In this document: positions 1 through 5,609 of the stretch, piece by piece | Layout of the letters: each line of letters begins with the position of its first letter | Position numbering within the stretch: the stretch's first letter is position 1 | From: Burkholderiales bacterium | Lineage (GTDB): Bacteria > Pseudomonadota > Gammaproteobacteria > Burkholderiales > Burkholderiaceae_D | Direction of reading: 5' to 3' | NCBI GenBank assembly: GCA_016197345.1 | Contig: JACPVY010000292.1 | Location: 1 to 5,609, forward strand | DNA: 5,609 nucleotides | Translations under genes and position numbers: made by a program | Notes under the pieces: model-generated | What the model saw: the letters and a program-made list of their open reading frames with translations, nothing else | The model's database searches: none | Told to the model about the DNA's origin: nothing

Positions 1-605
1 GCATACGGCGTCGTATCGGACAGCACTAATTTATGGCCCTGCATACTATGTTCATACCAATAGCACCACCCCATTTCTTCCCAACGTCGGTGCAAATAGT
101 TGTAATCTGTCTCGTCGTATTGGCAAGAAAAGGTGCGCACGGGGTCGGATTCATGCAAACGGAATTCGTGGCTAGCAAGGCCACTTTCCAGGAAAATTTC
201 CTTGCTTTGCTGTTGGATATTTTGCTGATGAAATAAACGATGGTTGTGGCGCAAAGCAAATTGCGCCAACCATGGACGCAATACCATTTGATAGGTAGCG
301 AGACTATTTTCTACCCCTAGCAGGGCAAATTCAAAGCAATATCCATTAAAAAAACGCTGCGAACCATCTTCACGCTGCAAAGCGACGCACGCCATCCGCC
401 CTTGCACCGCGGTAAGCGGAATATGCGGATCATCAGAGAGCGCCGTCACGGTGTAGCAAAAATCTTGGGATAGTCCCTCGTCGGCTTGCAACTCATTGAT
501 GAGTAAGCCTGCATCCGGTCCGTCATCATTTGGGAAATAGAGGGTCAGCAGACGCTGTTTTTTATTGCTAAGCAGAGAAACGAGAAAATCTGTGGCGCTA
601 GACAT
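1..605 (-). CDS. vgrG: Type VI secretion spike protein VgrG, N-terminal part (runs off left edge)
   Basis: The reading frame is open from an ATG at 605-603 down to base 1 and gives 201 complete codons with no frameshift; the C-terminus lies outside the window. VgrG trimers form the puncturing tip of the type VI secretion tube, are fired into target cells and carry or recruit effectors. The visible part is the gp27-like Rhs/Vgr N-terminal region. Family-typical stretches are LYFPNDDGPDA (22-32), QRFFNGYCFEF (83-93), MVLRPWLAQFALR (107-119), YNYLHRRWEEMGWCYWYEH (168-186) and GHKLVLSD (190-197), which closely resemble Burkholderiales VgrGs as I recall them. The gp5-like needle and any C-terminal effector domain cannot be seen. 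No good Shine-Dalgarno precedes the ATG. An in-frame TTG two codons upstream is an alternative start, but the ATG gives the usual N-terminus. It has its own promoter (666-694) and is unrelated in function to glmM upstream. Confidence 0.93.
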   Translation of the reverse strand, partial: MSSATDFLVSLLSNKKQRLLTLYFPNDDGPDAGLLINELQADEGLSQDFCYTVTALSDDPHIPLTAVQGRMACVALQREDGSQRFFNGYCFEFALLGVENSLATYQMVLRPWLAQFALRHNHRLFHQQNIQQQSKEIFLESGLASHEFRLHESDPVRTFSCQYDETDYNYLHRRWEEMGWCYWYEHSMQGHKLVLSDTTPY

Positions 606-648
606 GGGCAAATGGCTGATTGCGGTAAGTTACCAATTGGAAATGACA

Positions 649-663
649 GTTTGCAAAGCAAAC
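649..663. repeat. Perfect 15-base palindrome at the predicted vgrG transcription start
   Basis: GTTTGC-AAA-GCAAAC is a perfect inverted repeat with 6-base arms and a 3-base centre. It lies just downstream of the -10 element and covers the predicted start point. It could be an operator or a small leader hairpin. No T run follows it on the minus strand, so it is not an intrinsic terminator. Chance occurrence is possible. Confidence 0.45.
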
Positions 664-665
664 CC

Positions 666-694
666 ATTAAAAGAAAACAGTTTACCATCGTCAA
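666..694 (-). promoter_or_regulatory. Sigma-70 promoter candidate for vgrG
   Basis: On the minus strand TTGACG (694-689, 5 of 6 to consensus) and TTTAAT (671-666, 5 of 6) are separated by exactly 17 bases. Transcription would start near 659, giving a leader of roughly 55 bases before the vgrG ATG. This is the best sigma-70-type match I found in the non-coding parts of the window. It implies that vgrG does not depend on read-through from glmM. Confidence 0.6.
676..685 (+). repeat. 10-mer repeat copy 1, inside the vgrG promoter spacer
   Basis: AACAGTTTAC lies between the -35 and -10 boxes of the vgrG promoter and is nearly identical (9 of 10) to the copy at 720-729. Together with the preceding A it forms the short palindrome AAAC-A-GTTT (675-683). 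It is a candidate regulator-binding half-site; the function is inferred from position only. Confidence 0.3.
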
Positions 695-719
695 TAGTTT
701 TTCTGCTATCAACAACGGC

Positions 720-729
720 AACTGTTTAC
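720..729 (+). repeat. 10-mer repeat copy 2, upstream of the vgrG promoter
   Basis: AACTGTTTAC repeats the 676-685 motif with one change. It lies in the same orientation, 44 bases away, which is close to four helical turns. It is upstream of the -35 box. This is weak evidence for paired operator sites. Confidence 0.28.
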
Positions 730-852
730 TCTTGTTACATCATTTTTGAATTGAAAACACCTGCAAAAACACTGTCACCCAGCCAATTCAACCGACAATA
801 TCTAAGGTTGAGAAGCCTACTTTGCCCCGCAGACTTCCCCTAGCGCGATGCC

Positions 853-2196
853 CTAATTAAGCTTAGCGGCGATGCGTTGCGCTAACGTTTGAGCTAATTC
901 TGCATCGCGCGCTTCCACCATCACCCGTATCAAAGGCTCAGTGCCGGAAGCACGGATCAAGACACGGCCACTGTCACCCAAGTCTTTTTCAACCGCTTCT
1001 TTTTCGGCCACCATTGCGGCATTTTTTGTCCAATCGGTGCCCGCGGCGACGCGCACATTGATCAAGGTTTGCGGGAAAAGTTGGAGTTGGCTCGTCGCTT
1101 GTTGCAGGGTTTTACCGCTACGTTTCAAGGCCGACAGCACTTGCAATGCAGAGACAATGCCATCGCCTGTCGTGTGCTTATCGAGGCAGAGCAAATGGCC
1201 AGACCCTTCTCCCCCGAGCAACCAACCGCGCTCTTGCAGGACTTCGAGCACATAGCGGTCACCCACCTTCGCGCGCGCAAAGCCTATGCCAGCTTCCTTG
1301 AACGCGACTTCCAAAGCCATATTCGTCATCAAGGTGCCGACCACCCCGTCAACTTTCCCCGTCGCTAAGCGCGCTTGGGTGACGAGGTAGAGCAATTGAT
1401 CGCCGTTATAAATCGTGCCTTCGCTATCGACCATGATTAAGCGATCAGCATCGCCATCTAGCGCAATGCCGAGATCAGCTTTTTCTTCCACCACACGGGC
1501 GGCTAATGCTTTTGGCGCAGTCGCACCGCAACCATCATTGATGTTGAAACCATCGGGCTGGTGCCCCATCGCCACCACGTCTGCACCTAATTCGTGGAAA
1601 ACATGCGGTGCCACATCCCACGCCGCGCCATTGGCACAATCGACGACGATTTTCAAATCGCGCAAATCGAGTTCATTCGGGAATGTGCTTTTGCAAAATT
1701 CGATGTAGCGCCCTTTTGCATCTTCATAGCGCTTGGCACGGCCAAATTTTTCCGGCGCAACGCAGCCCATAGGCTCATCAATCGCCGCTTCGATTTCCAT
1801 CTCCACTGCATCTGGCAATTTATTGCCCTTGCTGGAAAAGAATTTGATGCCATTGTCTTGATACGGATTGTGCGAGGCTGAAATGACGACGCCAGCCGAT
1901 AAGCGTAGCGCCCGCGTCAAATACGCTACTGCGGGTGTCGGAATCGGGCCAGCGAGTTTGACATCCACCCCCGCCGCCGCAAAACCTGCCTGCAAGGCGG
2001 CTTCTAGCATATAGCCGGAAATGCGTGTGTCTTTGCCGATCAACACCGCCGGGCGACCATGTACACCCGCGTGTTCGGAATTTTGCGCCAGTACTTTACC
2101 TGCGGCATACCCCAAGCGCATGACGAAATCAGGGGTAATCGGGGCGCTACCAACCAAACCACGAACGCCATCCGTACCAAAATATTTGCGTGCCAT
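853..2196 (-). CDS. glmM: Phosphoglucosamine mutase
   Basis: GlmM converts glucosamine-6-phosphate to glucosamine-1-phosphate in the cytoplasm, a step towards UDP-GlcNAc for peptidoglycan and lipopolysaccharide. The protein has 447 residues, the normal family length. It begins [13 protein letters not shown], as most GlmM proteins do. The catalytic loop ISASHNP (105-111) carries the phosphoserine at Ser108. The magnesium site DGDADR is at 247-252, the sugar-binding loop GEGSGH at 329-334, and the C-terminal phosphate-binding loop [14 protein letters not shown] at 415-428. All key residues are present, so the enzyme should be active and activated by Ser108 phosphorylation. A Shine-Dalgarno AAGGAA (2207-2202) lies 5 bases before the ATG. 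The gene follows folP after 33 bases, so the two are probably cotranscribed. The stop is TAG at 855-853. Confidence 0.98.
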   Translation of the reverse strand: MARKYFGTDGVRGLVGSAPITPDFVMRLGYAAGKVLAQNSEHAGVHGRPAVLIGKDTRISGYMLEAALQAGFAAAGVDVKLAGPIPTPAVAYLTRALRLSAGVVISASHNPYQDNGIKFFSSKGNKLPDAVEMEIEAAIDEPMGCVAPEKFGRAKRYEDAKGRYIEFCKSTFPNELDLRDLKIVVDCANGAAWDVAPHVFHELGADVVAMGHQPDGFNINDGCGATAPKALAARVVEEKADLGIALDGDADRLIMVDSEGTIYNGDQLLYLVTQARLATGKVDGVVGTLMTNMALEVAFKEAGIGFARAKVGDRYVLEVLQERGWLLGGEGSGHLLCLDKHTTGDGIVSALQVLSALKRSGKTLQQATSQLQLFPQTLINVRVAAGTDWTKNAAMVAEKEAVEKDLGDSGRVLIRASGTEPLIRVMVEARDAELAQTLAQRIAAKLN

Positions 2197-2229
2197 ATGT
2201 TTTCCTTTGTTCCTTTATTCTTTGTTTAT

Positions 2230-3075
2230 TTAATCTTGCTGCTCTAGCGCATGCCACACTTTGACAGCGTCAACCGTCGCGGCGACATCGTGTACACGCA
2301 CAATGCGCGCCCCACGCGCGCACGCTAGCACATGCGCCGCTACGCTCGCAGCGAGGCGTTCTTCTATCGGTTTGCCAGTAATTTGCCCAAGCATCGATTT
2401 GCGCGACATCCCTGCTAGCACCGGTAACTCTAGCGCTTGAGAAATCTGCCCAATGGCGCGCAAAAGGGCCAAATTATGTTCGAGATTTTTGCCAAAACCA
2501 AAACCGGGGTCGATACTAAGCCGGCTGCTGGCAACACCCGCCGCTTGTAACACTTGTACGCGTTCTTGCAAAAAGTGCGTGACCTCACGCACCGGATCGT
2601 CATAGCGTGGTGCTTGCTGCATGGTTTGTGGCGACGCTTGCATATGCATCACACAGAGGCCGCAATCACTGGTAGCGACGGCTTCGACCGCTCCCGCTTG
2701 GGTGAAGCCATGGATATCGTTGATCATATCGGCCCCCGCCACTAGCGCTTCGCGCATCAATTCGGGCTTATAGGTATCGACTGATAGCGGCACACCAAAA
2801 TCTCTTAGCGCATAGACGACGGGCAGCACCCTATCCATTTCTTGCGAGAGTGGCAATGGCTGCGCGCCGGGACGGCTCGATTCGCCACCGATGTCGATGA
2901 TGTCCACCCCATCTTCCAGCATTTGCTCGGCGCGGGCGATGGCAAATTCTAGGTCTTGATAGCGGCCGCCATCGGCGAATGAATCGGGCGTCACGTTCAA
3001 AATACCCATGACGAGCGGGCGCGCTTTCGGCCCTAGTGGGAAGCGGAAACGCCCGCAATCAAAATAGGCTTGCAT
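2230..3075 (-). CDS. folP: Dihydropteroate synthase
   Basis: FolP condenses 6-hydroxymethyl-7,8-dihydropterin pyrophosphate with p-aminobenzoate to give dihydropteroate in folate synthesis; it is the sulfonamide target. The 281-residue TIM-barrel protein has normal length. Signatures in order are NVTPDSF (27-33), DIGGESSRPGA (61-71), SVDTYK (98-103), IND (118-120), MHMQ (143-146), DPGFGFGK (189-196), SRKS (224-227) and RVHDV (260-264). The Phe of DSF (33) and the Pro of SSRPG (69), sites where substitutions give resistance in E. coli FolP, are the ordinary residues. The ATG at 3075 gives the expected N-terminus, but no Shine-Dalgarno is visible upstream (TCACTCACAGCAACC). The gene sits only 36 bases past the ftsH terminator and 33 bases before glmM. 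A TATAGT box at 3095-3090 could be a -10 element but has no matching -35. Confidence 0.98.
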   Translation of the reverse strand: MQAYFDCGRFRFPLGPKARPLVMGILNVTPDSFADGGRYQDLEFAIARAEQMLEDGVDIIDIGGESSRPGAQPLPLSQEMDRVLPVVYALRDFGVPLSVDTYKPELMREALVAGADMINDIHGFTQAGAVEAVATSDCGLCVMHMQASPQTMQQAPRYDDPVREVTHFLQERVQVLQAAGVASSRLSIDPGFGFGKNLEHNLALLRAIGQISQALELPVLAGMSRKSMLGQITGKPIEERLAASVAAHVLACARGARIVRVHDVAATVDAVKVWHALEQQD

Positions 3076-3111
3076 GGTTGCTGTGAGTGACTATACGAAT
3101 ATGGGAGGAAC

Positions 3112-3142
3112 AAAAAAGGGCGAGGAAACCTCACCCTTTTTT
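3112..3142 (-). terminator. Intrinsic terminator after ftsH
   Basis: Read on the minus strand, GGGTGAGG pairs with CCTCGCCC across a TTT loop and is followed by six T, with six A before the stem. The single imperfect position is a G-U pair in minus-strand RNA but a C-A mismatch in plus-strand RNA, so the hairpin is better formed for transcripts coming from ftsH. It begins 18 bases after the ftsH stop. It should reduce read-through into folP-glmM. Confidence 0.9.
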
Positions 3143-3160
3143 ATCAAGCAGCGCTAGCGT

Positions 3161-5047
3161 TTAGGCATGTGCAGTCGCATTTGGCGTCACACCACCAGAA
3201 CCGCCATCGGCACTAGTGCGTTTGGTAGGCACACCATTTTTCGGCAAGCGAGGTTCGATACCAGACATGATGTCTTTTACTTGATCGGCATCAATGGTTT
3301 CCCATTCCAGCAAAGCACGCGTCATGATTTCGACTTTGTCGCGATTTTCTTCCAACAAACGACGTGCTAAAGCATATTGCGTATCGAGGATATTGCGAAT
3401 TTCTGCATCGACTTTTTGCTGCGTTGCTTCGGAAATGGTTTTCGATGGGCCACCGAAGTAACCTTCGCTTTGGCTATCTTCATACACCATCACACCCAAG
3501 CTATCGGACATACCGAAACGCGTCACCATTGCACGTGCTAATTTCGTTGCACGGGAAAAGTCATTCGAAGCGCCGGTGGACATCTGACCGCAGAAAATTT
3601 CTTCAGCGATACGGCCACCAAACAGGCTGGATATTTCGCCCAACATCTTGTCTTTGTAGCCGTTGATCTCATCGTGCTCTGGCAAATGCCAAGTCAAGCC
3701 CAATGCATTACCACGCGGCATGATCGTCACTTTATGCACAGGATCAGCATTTGGCAATAATGAACGGACCACAGCATGACCTGATTCATGATAAGCGGTA
3801 TTGCGACGCTCATCTTCCCGCATCACCATCGATTTACGCTCTGGGCCCATGTAGATTTTGTCTTTTGCATCTTCAAAATCTTGCATTTCAACCAGACGCT
3901 TATTGCGACGGGCGGCAAATAAAGCAGCTTCATTGACCAAGTTCGCCAAATCTGCACCAGAAAAGCCCGGCGTACCACGCGCTAAGATATCGCCTTTGAC
4001 ATCGGGTGCGATAGGCACTTTGCGCATATGCACTGACAAAATCTGCTCACGGCCACGAATATCAGGCAAGCCGACCGTCACTTGGCGGTCAAAACGACCT
4101 GGACGGAGCAAGGCTTTGTCGAGCACGTCAGCACGGTTAGTCGCGGCGATGACGATGACGCCAGAGCTGGCTTCGAAACCGTCCATCTCAACCAGCAATT
4201 GGTTCAAGGTTTGTTCACGTTCATCATTACCACCACCCATGCCAGCGCCACGATGACGGCCAACGGCGTCGATCTCATCGATGAAGATGATGCAAGGGGA
4301 ATGCTTTTTCGCGTTCTCGAACATGTCACGCACACGGGATGCGCCGACGCCGACGAACATTTCAACGAAATCCGATCCAGAAATCGAGAAAAACGGTACT
4401 TTCGCTTCGCCCGCAATCGCCCGTGCCAGCAAGGTTTTACCGGTACCTGGAGGGCCAACCATCAATACGCCGCGTGGAATACGGCCACCGAGTTTTTGGA
4501 ATTTGCTAGGGTCGCGCAGGAACTCAACGATTTCAGCCACTTCTTCTTTCGATTCATCGCAACCAGCGACGTCGGCAAAAGTGATGTTGTTATTCGTCTC
4601 ATCCATCATGCGGGCTTTGGATTTGCCGAAGGAAAAGGCACCGCCTTTACCGCCGCCTTGCATTTGGCGCATGAAGAAAATCCACACGCCGATCAGAAGC
4701 AGCATCGGAAACCAAGAGATGAATACTTGCGACAGGAAGGAAGGTTCTTCCGGTTGTTTCACGTCAAATTTGGTGCCGCTATTGATCAAATCATTGATCA
4801 AACCACGATCCAAATAGGTCGCTGTTGTTTTGATTTTTTTACCATCGGTGGTGGTCGCCACGATGGAGCGATCTTCGATGATCACATCTTTCAGATGTTT
4901 GGATTTGACTTCTTCCAAAAATTCTGAATAAGGGACTTGGGAAGCGCCGCCAGCGCTACCACGGCCGTCTGTAAAACTCTTAAATACAGTAAACAGCAGC
5001 AGGGCGATGACGACCCAAATGGCCGCTTTGGAAAACGGATTGTTCAC
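3161..5047 (-). CDS. ftsH: ATP-dependent zinc metalloprotease FtsH
   Basis: FtsH is a hexameric inner-membrane protease that uses ATP to extract and degrade misassembled membrane proteins and selected cytoplasmic regulators, in E. coli including sigma-32 and LpxC. The 628-residue protein is of normal length. It has a transmembrane segment at about 9-24, a periplasmic domain, a second segment at about 107-126, and an AAA+ domain with Walker A GPPGTGKT (198-205), pore loop FVGVG (231-235), Walker B IIFIDEID (253-260) and arginine fingers in RPGRFDR (315-321). The protease domain has the zinc site HESGH (420-424) and the likely third ligand Asp496 in [12 protein letters not shown]. The tail is a short low-complexity region rich in Gly, Thr and Ala. 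The start is GTG at 5047-5045, fixed by a strong Shine-Dalgarno. An intrinsic terminator follows at once, and rlmE lies 403 bases upstream. Confidence 0.98.
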   Translation of the reverse strand: MNNPFSKAAIWVVIALLLFTVFKSFTDGRGSAGGASQVPYSEFLEEVKSKHLKDVIIEDRSIVATTTDGKKIKTTATYLDRGLINDLINSGTKFDVKQPEEPSFLSQVFISWFPMLLLIGVWIFFMRQMQGGGKGGAFSFGKSKARMMDETNNNITFADVAGCDESKEEVAEIVEFLRDPSKFQKLGGRIPRGVLMVGPPGTGKTLLARAIAGEAKVPFFSISGSDFVEMFVGVGASRVRDMFENAKKHSPCIIFIDEIDAVGRHRGAGMGGGNDEREQTLNQLLVEMDGFEASSGVIVIAATNRADVLDKALLRPGRFDRQVTVGLPDIRGREQILSVHMRKVPIAPDVKGDILARGTPGFSGADLANLVNEAALFAARRNKRLVEMQDFEDAKDKIYMGPERKSMVMREDERRNTAYHESGHAVVRSLLPNADPVHKVTIMPRGNALGLTWHLPEHDEINGYKDKMLGEISSLFGGRIAEEIFCGQMSTGASNDFSRATKLARAMVTRFGMSDSLGVMVYEDSQSEGYFGGPSKTISEATQQKVDAEIRNILDTQYALARRLLEENRDKVEIMTRALLEWETIDADQVKDIMSGIEPRLPKNGVPTKRTSADGGSGGVTPNATAHA

Positions 5048-5052
5048 GACGA

Positions 5053-5058
5053 CTCCTT
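5053..5058 (-). promoter_or_regulatory. Ribosome binding site that fixes the ftsH GTG start
   Basis: AAGGAG on the minus strand ends 5 bases before the GTG at 5047-5045, an ideal position. It supports the non-ATG start, and the resulting N-terminus [13 protein letters not shown] leads directly into the first membrane segment as expected for FtsH. Confidence 0.85.
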
Positions 5059-5084
5059 GGACGCACTATGCGCCATATACCTAT

Positions 5085-5097
5085 GTTTCCGGGAAAC
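5085..5097. repeat. 13-base palindrome in the ftsH leader
   Basis: GTTTCC-G-GGAAAC is a perfect inverted repeat with 6-base arms. It lies about 40-50 bases upstream of the ftsH GTG, inside any transcript that begins at the candidate promoters. It could be an operator or a minor leader hairpin, and it is short enough to arise by chance. Confidence 0.35.
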
Positions 5098-5172
5098 CGG
5101 ACATTGCAGCGAATATTGCAGGCCGATCTTCAGACTTTGCACACCTTATTTGCACATCTTAATTAGCTGCCG

Positions 5173-5202
5173 ATTTTACCTGCTTTACCCATCTATTGCC
5201 AG
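5173..5202 (-). promoter_or_regulatory. Weak sigma-70 promoter candidate for ftsH
   Basis: CTGGCA (5202-5197, 4 of 6 to consensus) and TAAAAT (5178-5173, 5 of 6) are 18 bases apart on the minus strand. A start near 5166 would leave a leader of about 120 bases before ftsH. This is a modest match and could be chance in an AT-rich spacer. Confidence 0.28.
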
Positions 5203-5358
5203 AAATCTGTCTTGCCTGCAATGGATAGTCAAGCAAGACGCCCGAAATATTGTCGATTTCTAGCGCGATGGCATGAAATTCTGTTCTTTTGGCAAGGAAG
5301 ACTGGCACTTGCCGCCAGATCAGTATCAGATCACTAGATGTGCGCTTACTGCCGTCTG

Positions 5359-5386
5359 ACTTGGGGCCAGACTCGGTAATATCAAG
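5359..5386 (-). promoter_or_regulatory. Sigma-32-like heat-shock promoter candidate for ftsH
   Basis: CTTGAT (5386-5381) and CCCCAAGT (5366-5359) are separated by 14 bases on the minus strand. The E. coli sigma-32 consensus is CTTGAA, 13-14 bases, CCCCATNT, so each box has one mismatch and the spacing is right. Transcription would start near 5352, leaving a leader of about 300 bases before ftsH. Heat induction of ftsH is well established in E. coli. Function here is inferred from the sequence match. Confidence 0.45.
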
Positions 5387-5450
5387 CCGCAGGGTAATAA
5401 TTTGTTCAGAATTTTTGCCGCGCGACTAGCAACGCTCTGCGCTAGCGCCG

Positions 5451-5609
5451 TCAATAAGGATTTTTTAGCGTCTTACCGAGCAAAAACATTTCCGATGATT
5501 TGTCTCGGCTAGCACCCGGCTTGATTTGCTTCACGGTCACAAATTCAGCGCGAAATTGGCTCAAAATAGTATTAAATCCGAGGCCATTGAAGCATTTCAC
5601 CAGCAAAGC
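5451..5609 (-). CDS. rlmE: 23S rRNA (uridine-2'-O-)-methyltransferase, C-terminal fragment (runs off right edge)
   Basis: The frame is open from the right edge to a TGA at 5453-5451, giving 52 residues. RlmE (FtsJ, RrmJ) uses S-adenosylmethionine to methylate the 2'-OH of U2552 (E. coli numbering) in the A-loop of 23S rRNA, a late step in large-subunit assembly. The fragment starts ALLVKCFNGLGF, which matches the end of the methyltransferase fold in E. coli RlmE (FVVKVFQGEGF). It continues through FVTVKQIKPGASRDKSSEMFLLG, given here as the core VKQIKPGASRDKSSE plus the following MFLLG. Lys5 and Glu40 of the fragment are 35 residues apart, exactly the spacing of the catalytic Lys164 and Glu199 in E. 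coli RlmE. The reading ends normally, so the visible end is not truncated. Its position upstream of ftsH in the same direction matches the conserved rlmE-ftsH pairing. Confidence 0.95.
   Translation of the reverse strand, partial: ALLVKCFNGLGFNTILSQFRAEFVTVKQIKPGASRDKSSEMFLLGKTLKNPY

Larger units (their letters stand above)
606..852. other. AT-rich spacer between glmM and vgrG
   Basis: About 247 bases lie between the glmM stop and the vgrG start, visibly richer in A and T than the flanking genes. The segment holds the vgrG promoter (666-694), a 15-base palindrome (649-663) and a repeated 10-mer (676-685 and 720-729). I see no convincing intrinsic terminator after glmM: no GC-rich stem is followed by a run of T on the minus strand. 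No gene is supported here. The plus-strand open frame across 565-843 overlaps the vgrG start and has no family resemblance. Confidence 0.75.
5159..5425 (-). other. Open stretch of 88 codons without a standard start; doubtful coding region
   Basis: On the minus strand a frame stays open from just after a TAG (5428-5426) to a TAA (5161-5159). No ATG, GTG or TTG occurs in its first 39 codons; the first is a GTG at 5308-5306, which leaves 49 codons and has no convincing Shine-Dalgarno. The translation looks protein-like in places, for example DLILIWRQVPVFLAKRTEF and ALEIDNISGVLLDYPLQA, but I recognise no family. The codons include ATA and three AGA, and the first-position G bias is not strong. 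It may be a gene remnant, a small gene with a rare start, or plain intergenic DNA that happens to be open. The sigma-32-like promoter lies inside it, which argues somewhat against its being an intact gene. Confidence 0.2.
5048..5450. other. Long spacer between rlmE and ftsH
   Basis: This 403-base gap separates genes that are often close together. It holds the ftsH ribosome binding site, two promoter candidates (5359-5386 and 5173-5202), a palindrome (5085-5097), four TTGCA pentamers on the plus strand within 51 bases (starting at 5104, 5116, 5137 and 5150) and an 88-codon open stretch (5159-5425). No clear intrinsic terminator follows rlmE: the GCGCTAGCGC palindrome at 5439-5448 has no T run next to it. 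Confidence 0.7.

Noticed and set aside
26..259. Minus-strand open frame of 77 codons in the vgrG region
   Set aside because: It is an out-of-frame shadow of vgrG, whose own frame is continuous from base 605 to base 1 and carries clear family motifs.
565..843. Plus-strand open frame of 92 codons opposite the vgrG start and spacer
   Set aside because: It overlaps the vgrG N-terminus and its promoter on the other strand, has no recognisable domain or ribosome site, and its translation is low-complexity and unlike any family I know.
4082..4927. Plus-strand open frame of 281 codons inside ftsH
   Set aside because: It is the antisense shadow of the ftsH coding frame. The minus-strand frame has every FtsH motif, and the plus-strand translation has none of any family.
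4937..5263. Plus-strand open frame of 108 codons across the ftsH start
   Set aside because: It is antisense to the ftsH N-terminus and leader, with no ribosome site or recognisable domain.
840..5270. An 11-base direct repeat (CTAGCGCGATG) at 840-850 and 5260-5270, flanking the glmM-folP-ftsH block
   Set aside because: It looked like a possible target-site duplication, but a few shared 11-mers are expected by chance in a window this size, similar CTAGCGC strings occur inside the genes, and the block is an ancestral core gene order rather than an insertion.
5291..5313. Inverted repeat GGCAAG...CTTGCC with an 11-base loop
   Set aside because: The stem is short, neither strand has a following T run, and it is not placed at a gene end or start.
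5439..5448. Palindrome GCGCTAGCGC just after the rlmE stop as a terminator
   Set aside because: No loop-forming centre and no T run follow it on the minus strand, and a close variant (GCGCTAGCG) occurs at the ftsH end, so it is probably just a common string in this genome.

Overview
The window reads as chromosomal DNA of a betaproteobacterium, probably Burkholderiales, and perhaps an Oxalobacteraceae-like lineage of medium GC. The basis is the gene order rlmE-ftsH-folP-glmM, which is the usual order in that group, together with protein wording typical of it, such as HESGH in FtsH and the Burkholderiales style of the VgrG N-terminus. The genus is an inference only. All recognisable genes lie on the minus strand, so transcription runs from right to left.

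Layout from right to left (5' to 3' on the coding strand). The window opens with the last 52 codons of rlmE (23S rRNA 2'-O-methyltransferase). A roughly 400-base spacer follows. It holds a sigma-32-like promoter candidate, a weaker sigma-70 candidate, a short palindrome and an 88-codon open stretch that has no standard start at its head. Next comes ftsH (membrane AAA+ zinc protease, GTG start with a strong Shine-Dalgarno). A clear intrinsic terminator separates ftsH from folP (dihydropteroate synthase). After a 33-base gap comes glmM (phosphoglucosamine mutase). Past glmM is an AT-rich spacer of about 250 bases with a very good sigma-70 promoter. This drives the start of a vgrG gene, a type VI secretion spike protein, which runs off the left edge after 201 codons.

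How the genes fit together: rlmE and ftsH are heat-shock and quality-control functions, acting on ribosome maturation and membrane protein turnover. folP and glmM are biosynthetic, serving folate and UDP-GlcNAc for peptidoglycan and LPS. The terminator suggests that the two halves of this cluster are at least partly uncoupled. The vgrG is an accessory gene with its own promoter, placed after glmM where a conserved housekeeping gene would often continue. Its effector and adaptor partners, if any, lie outside the window.

No RNA genes, CRISPR arrays, insertion sequences or phage genes were seen. The core genes look intact and ordinary. The less ordinary material is in the two intergenic regions. 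I did not find a convincing undescribed system.
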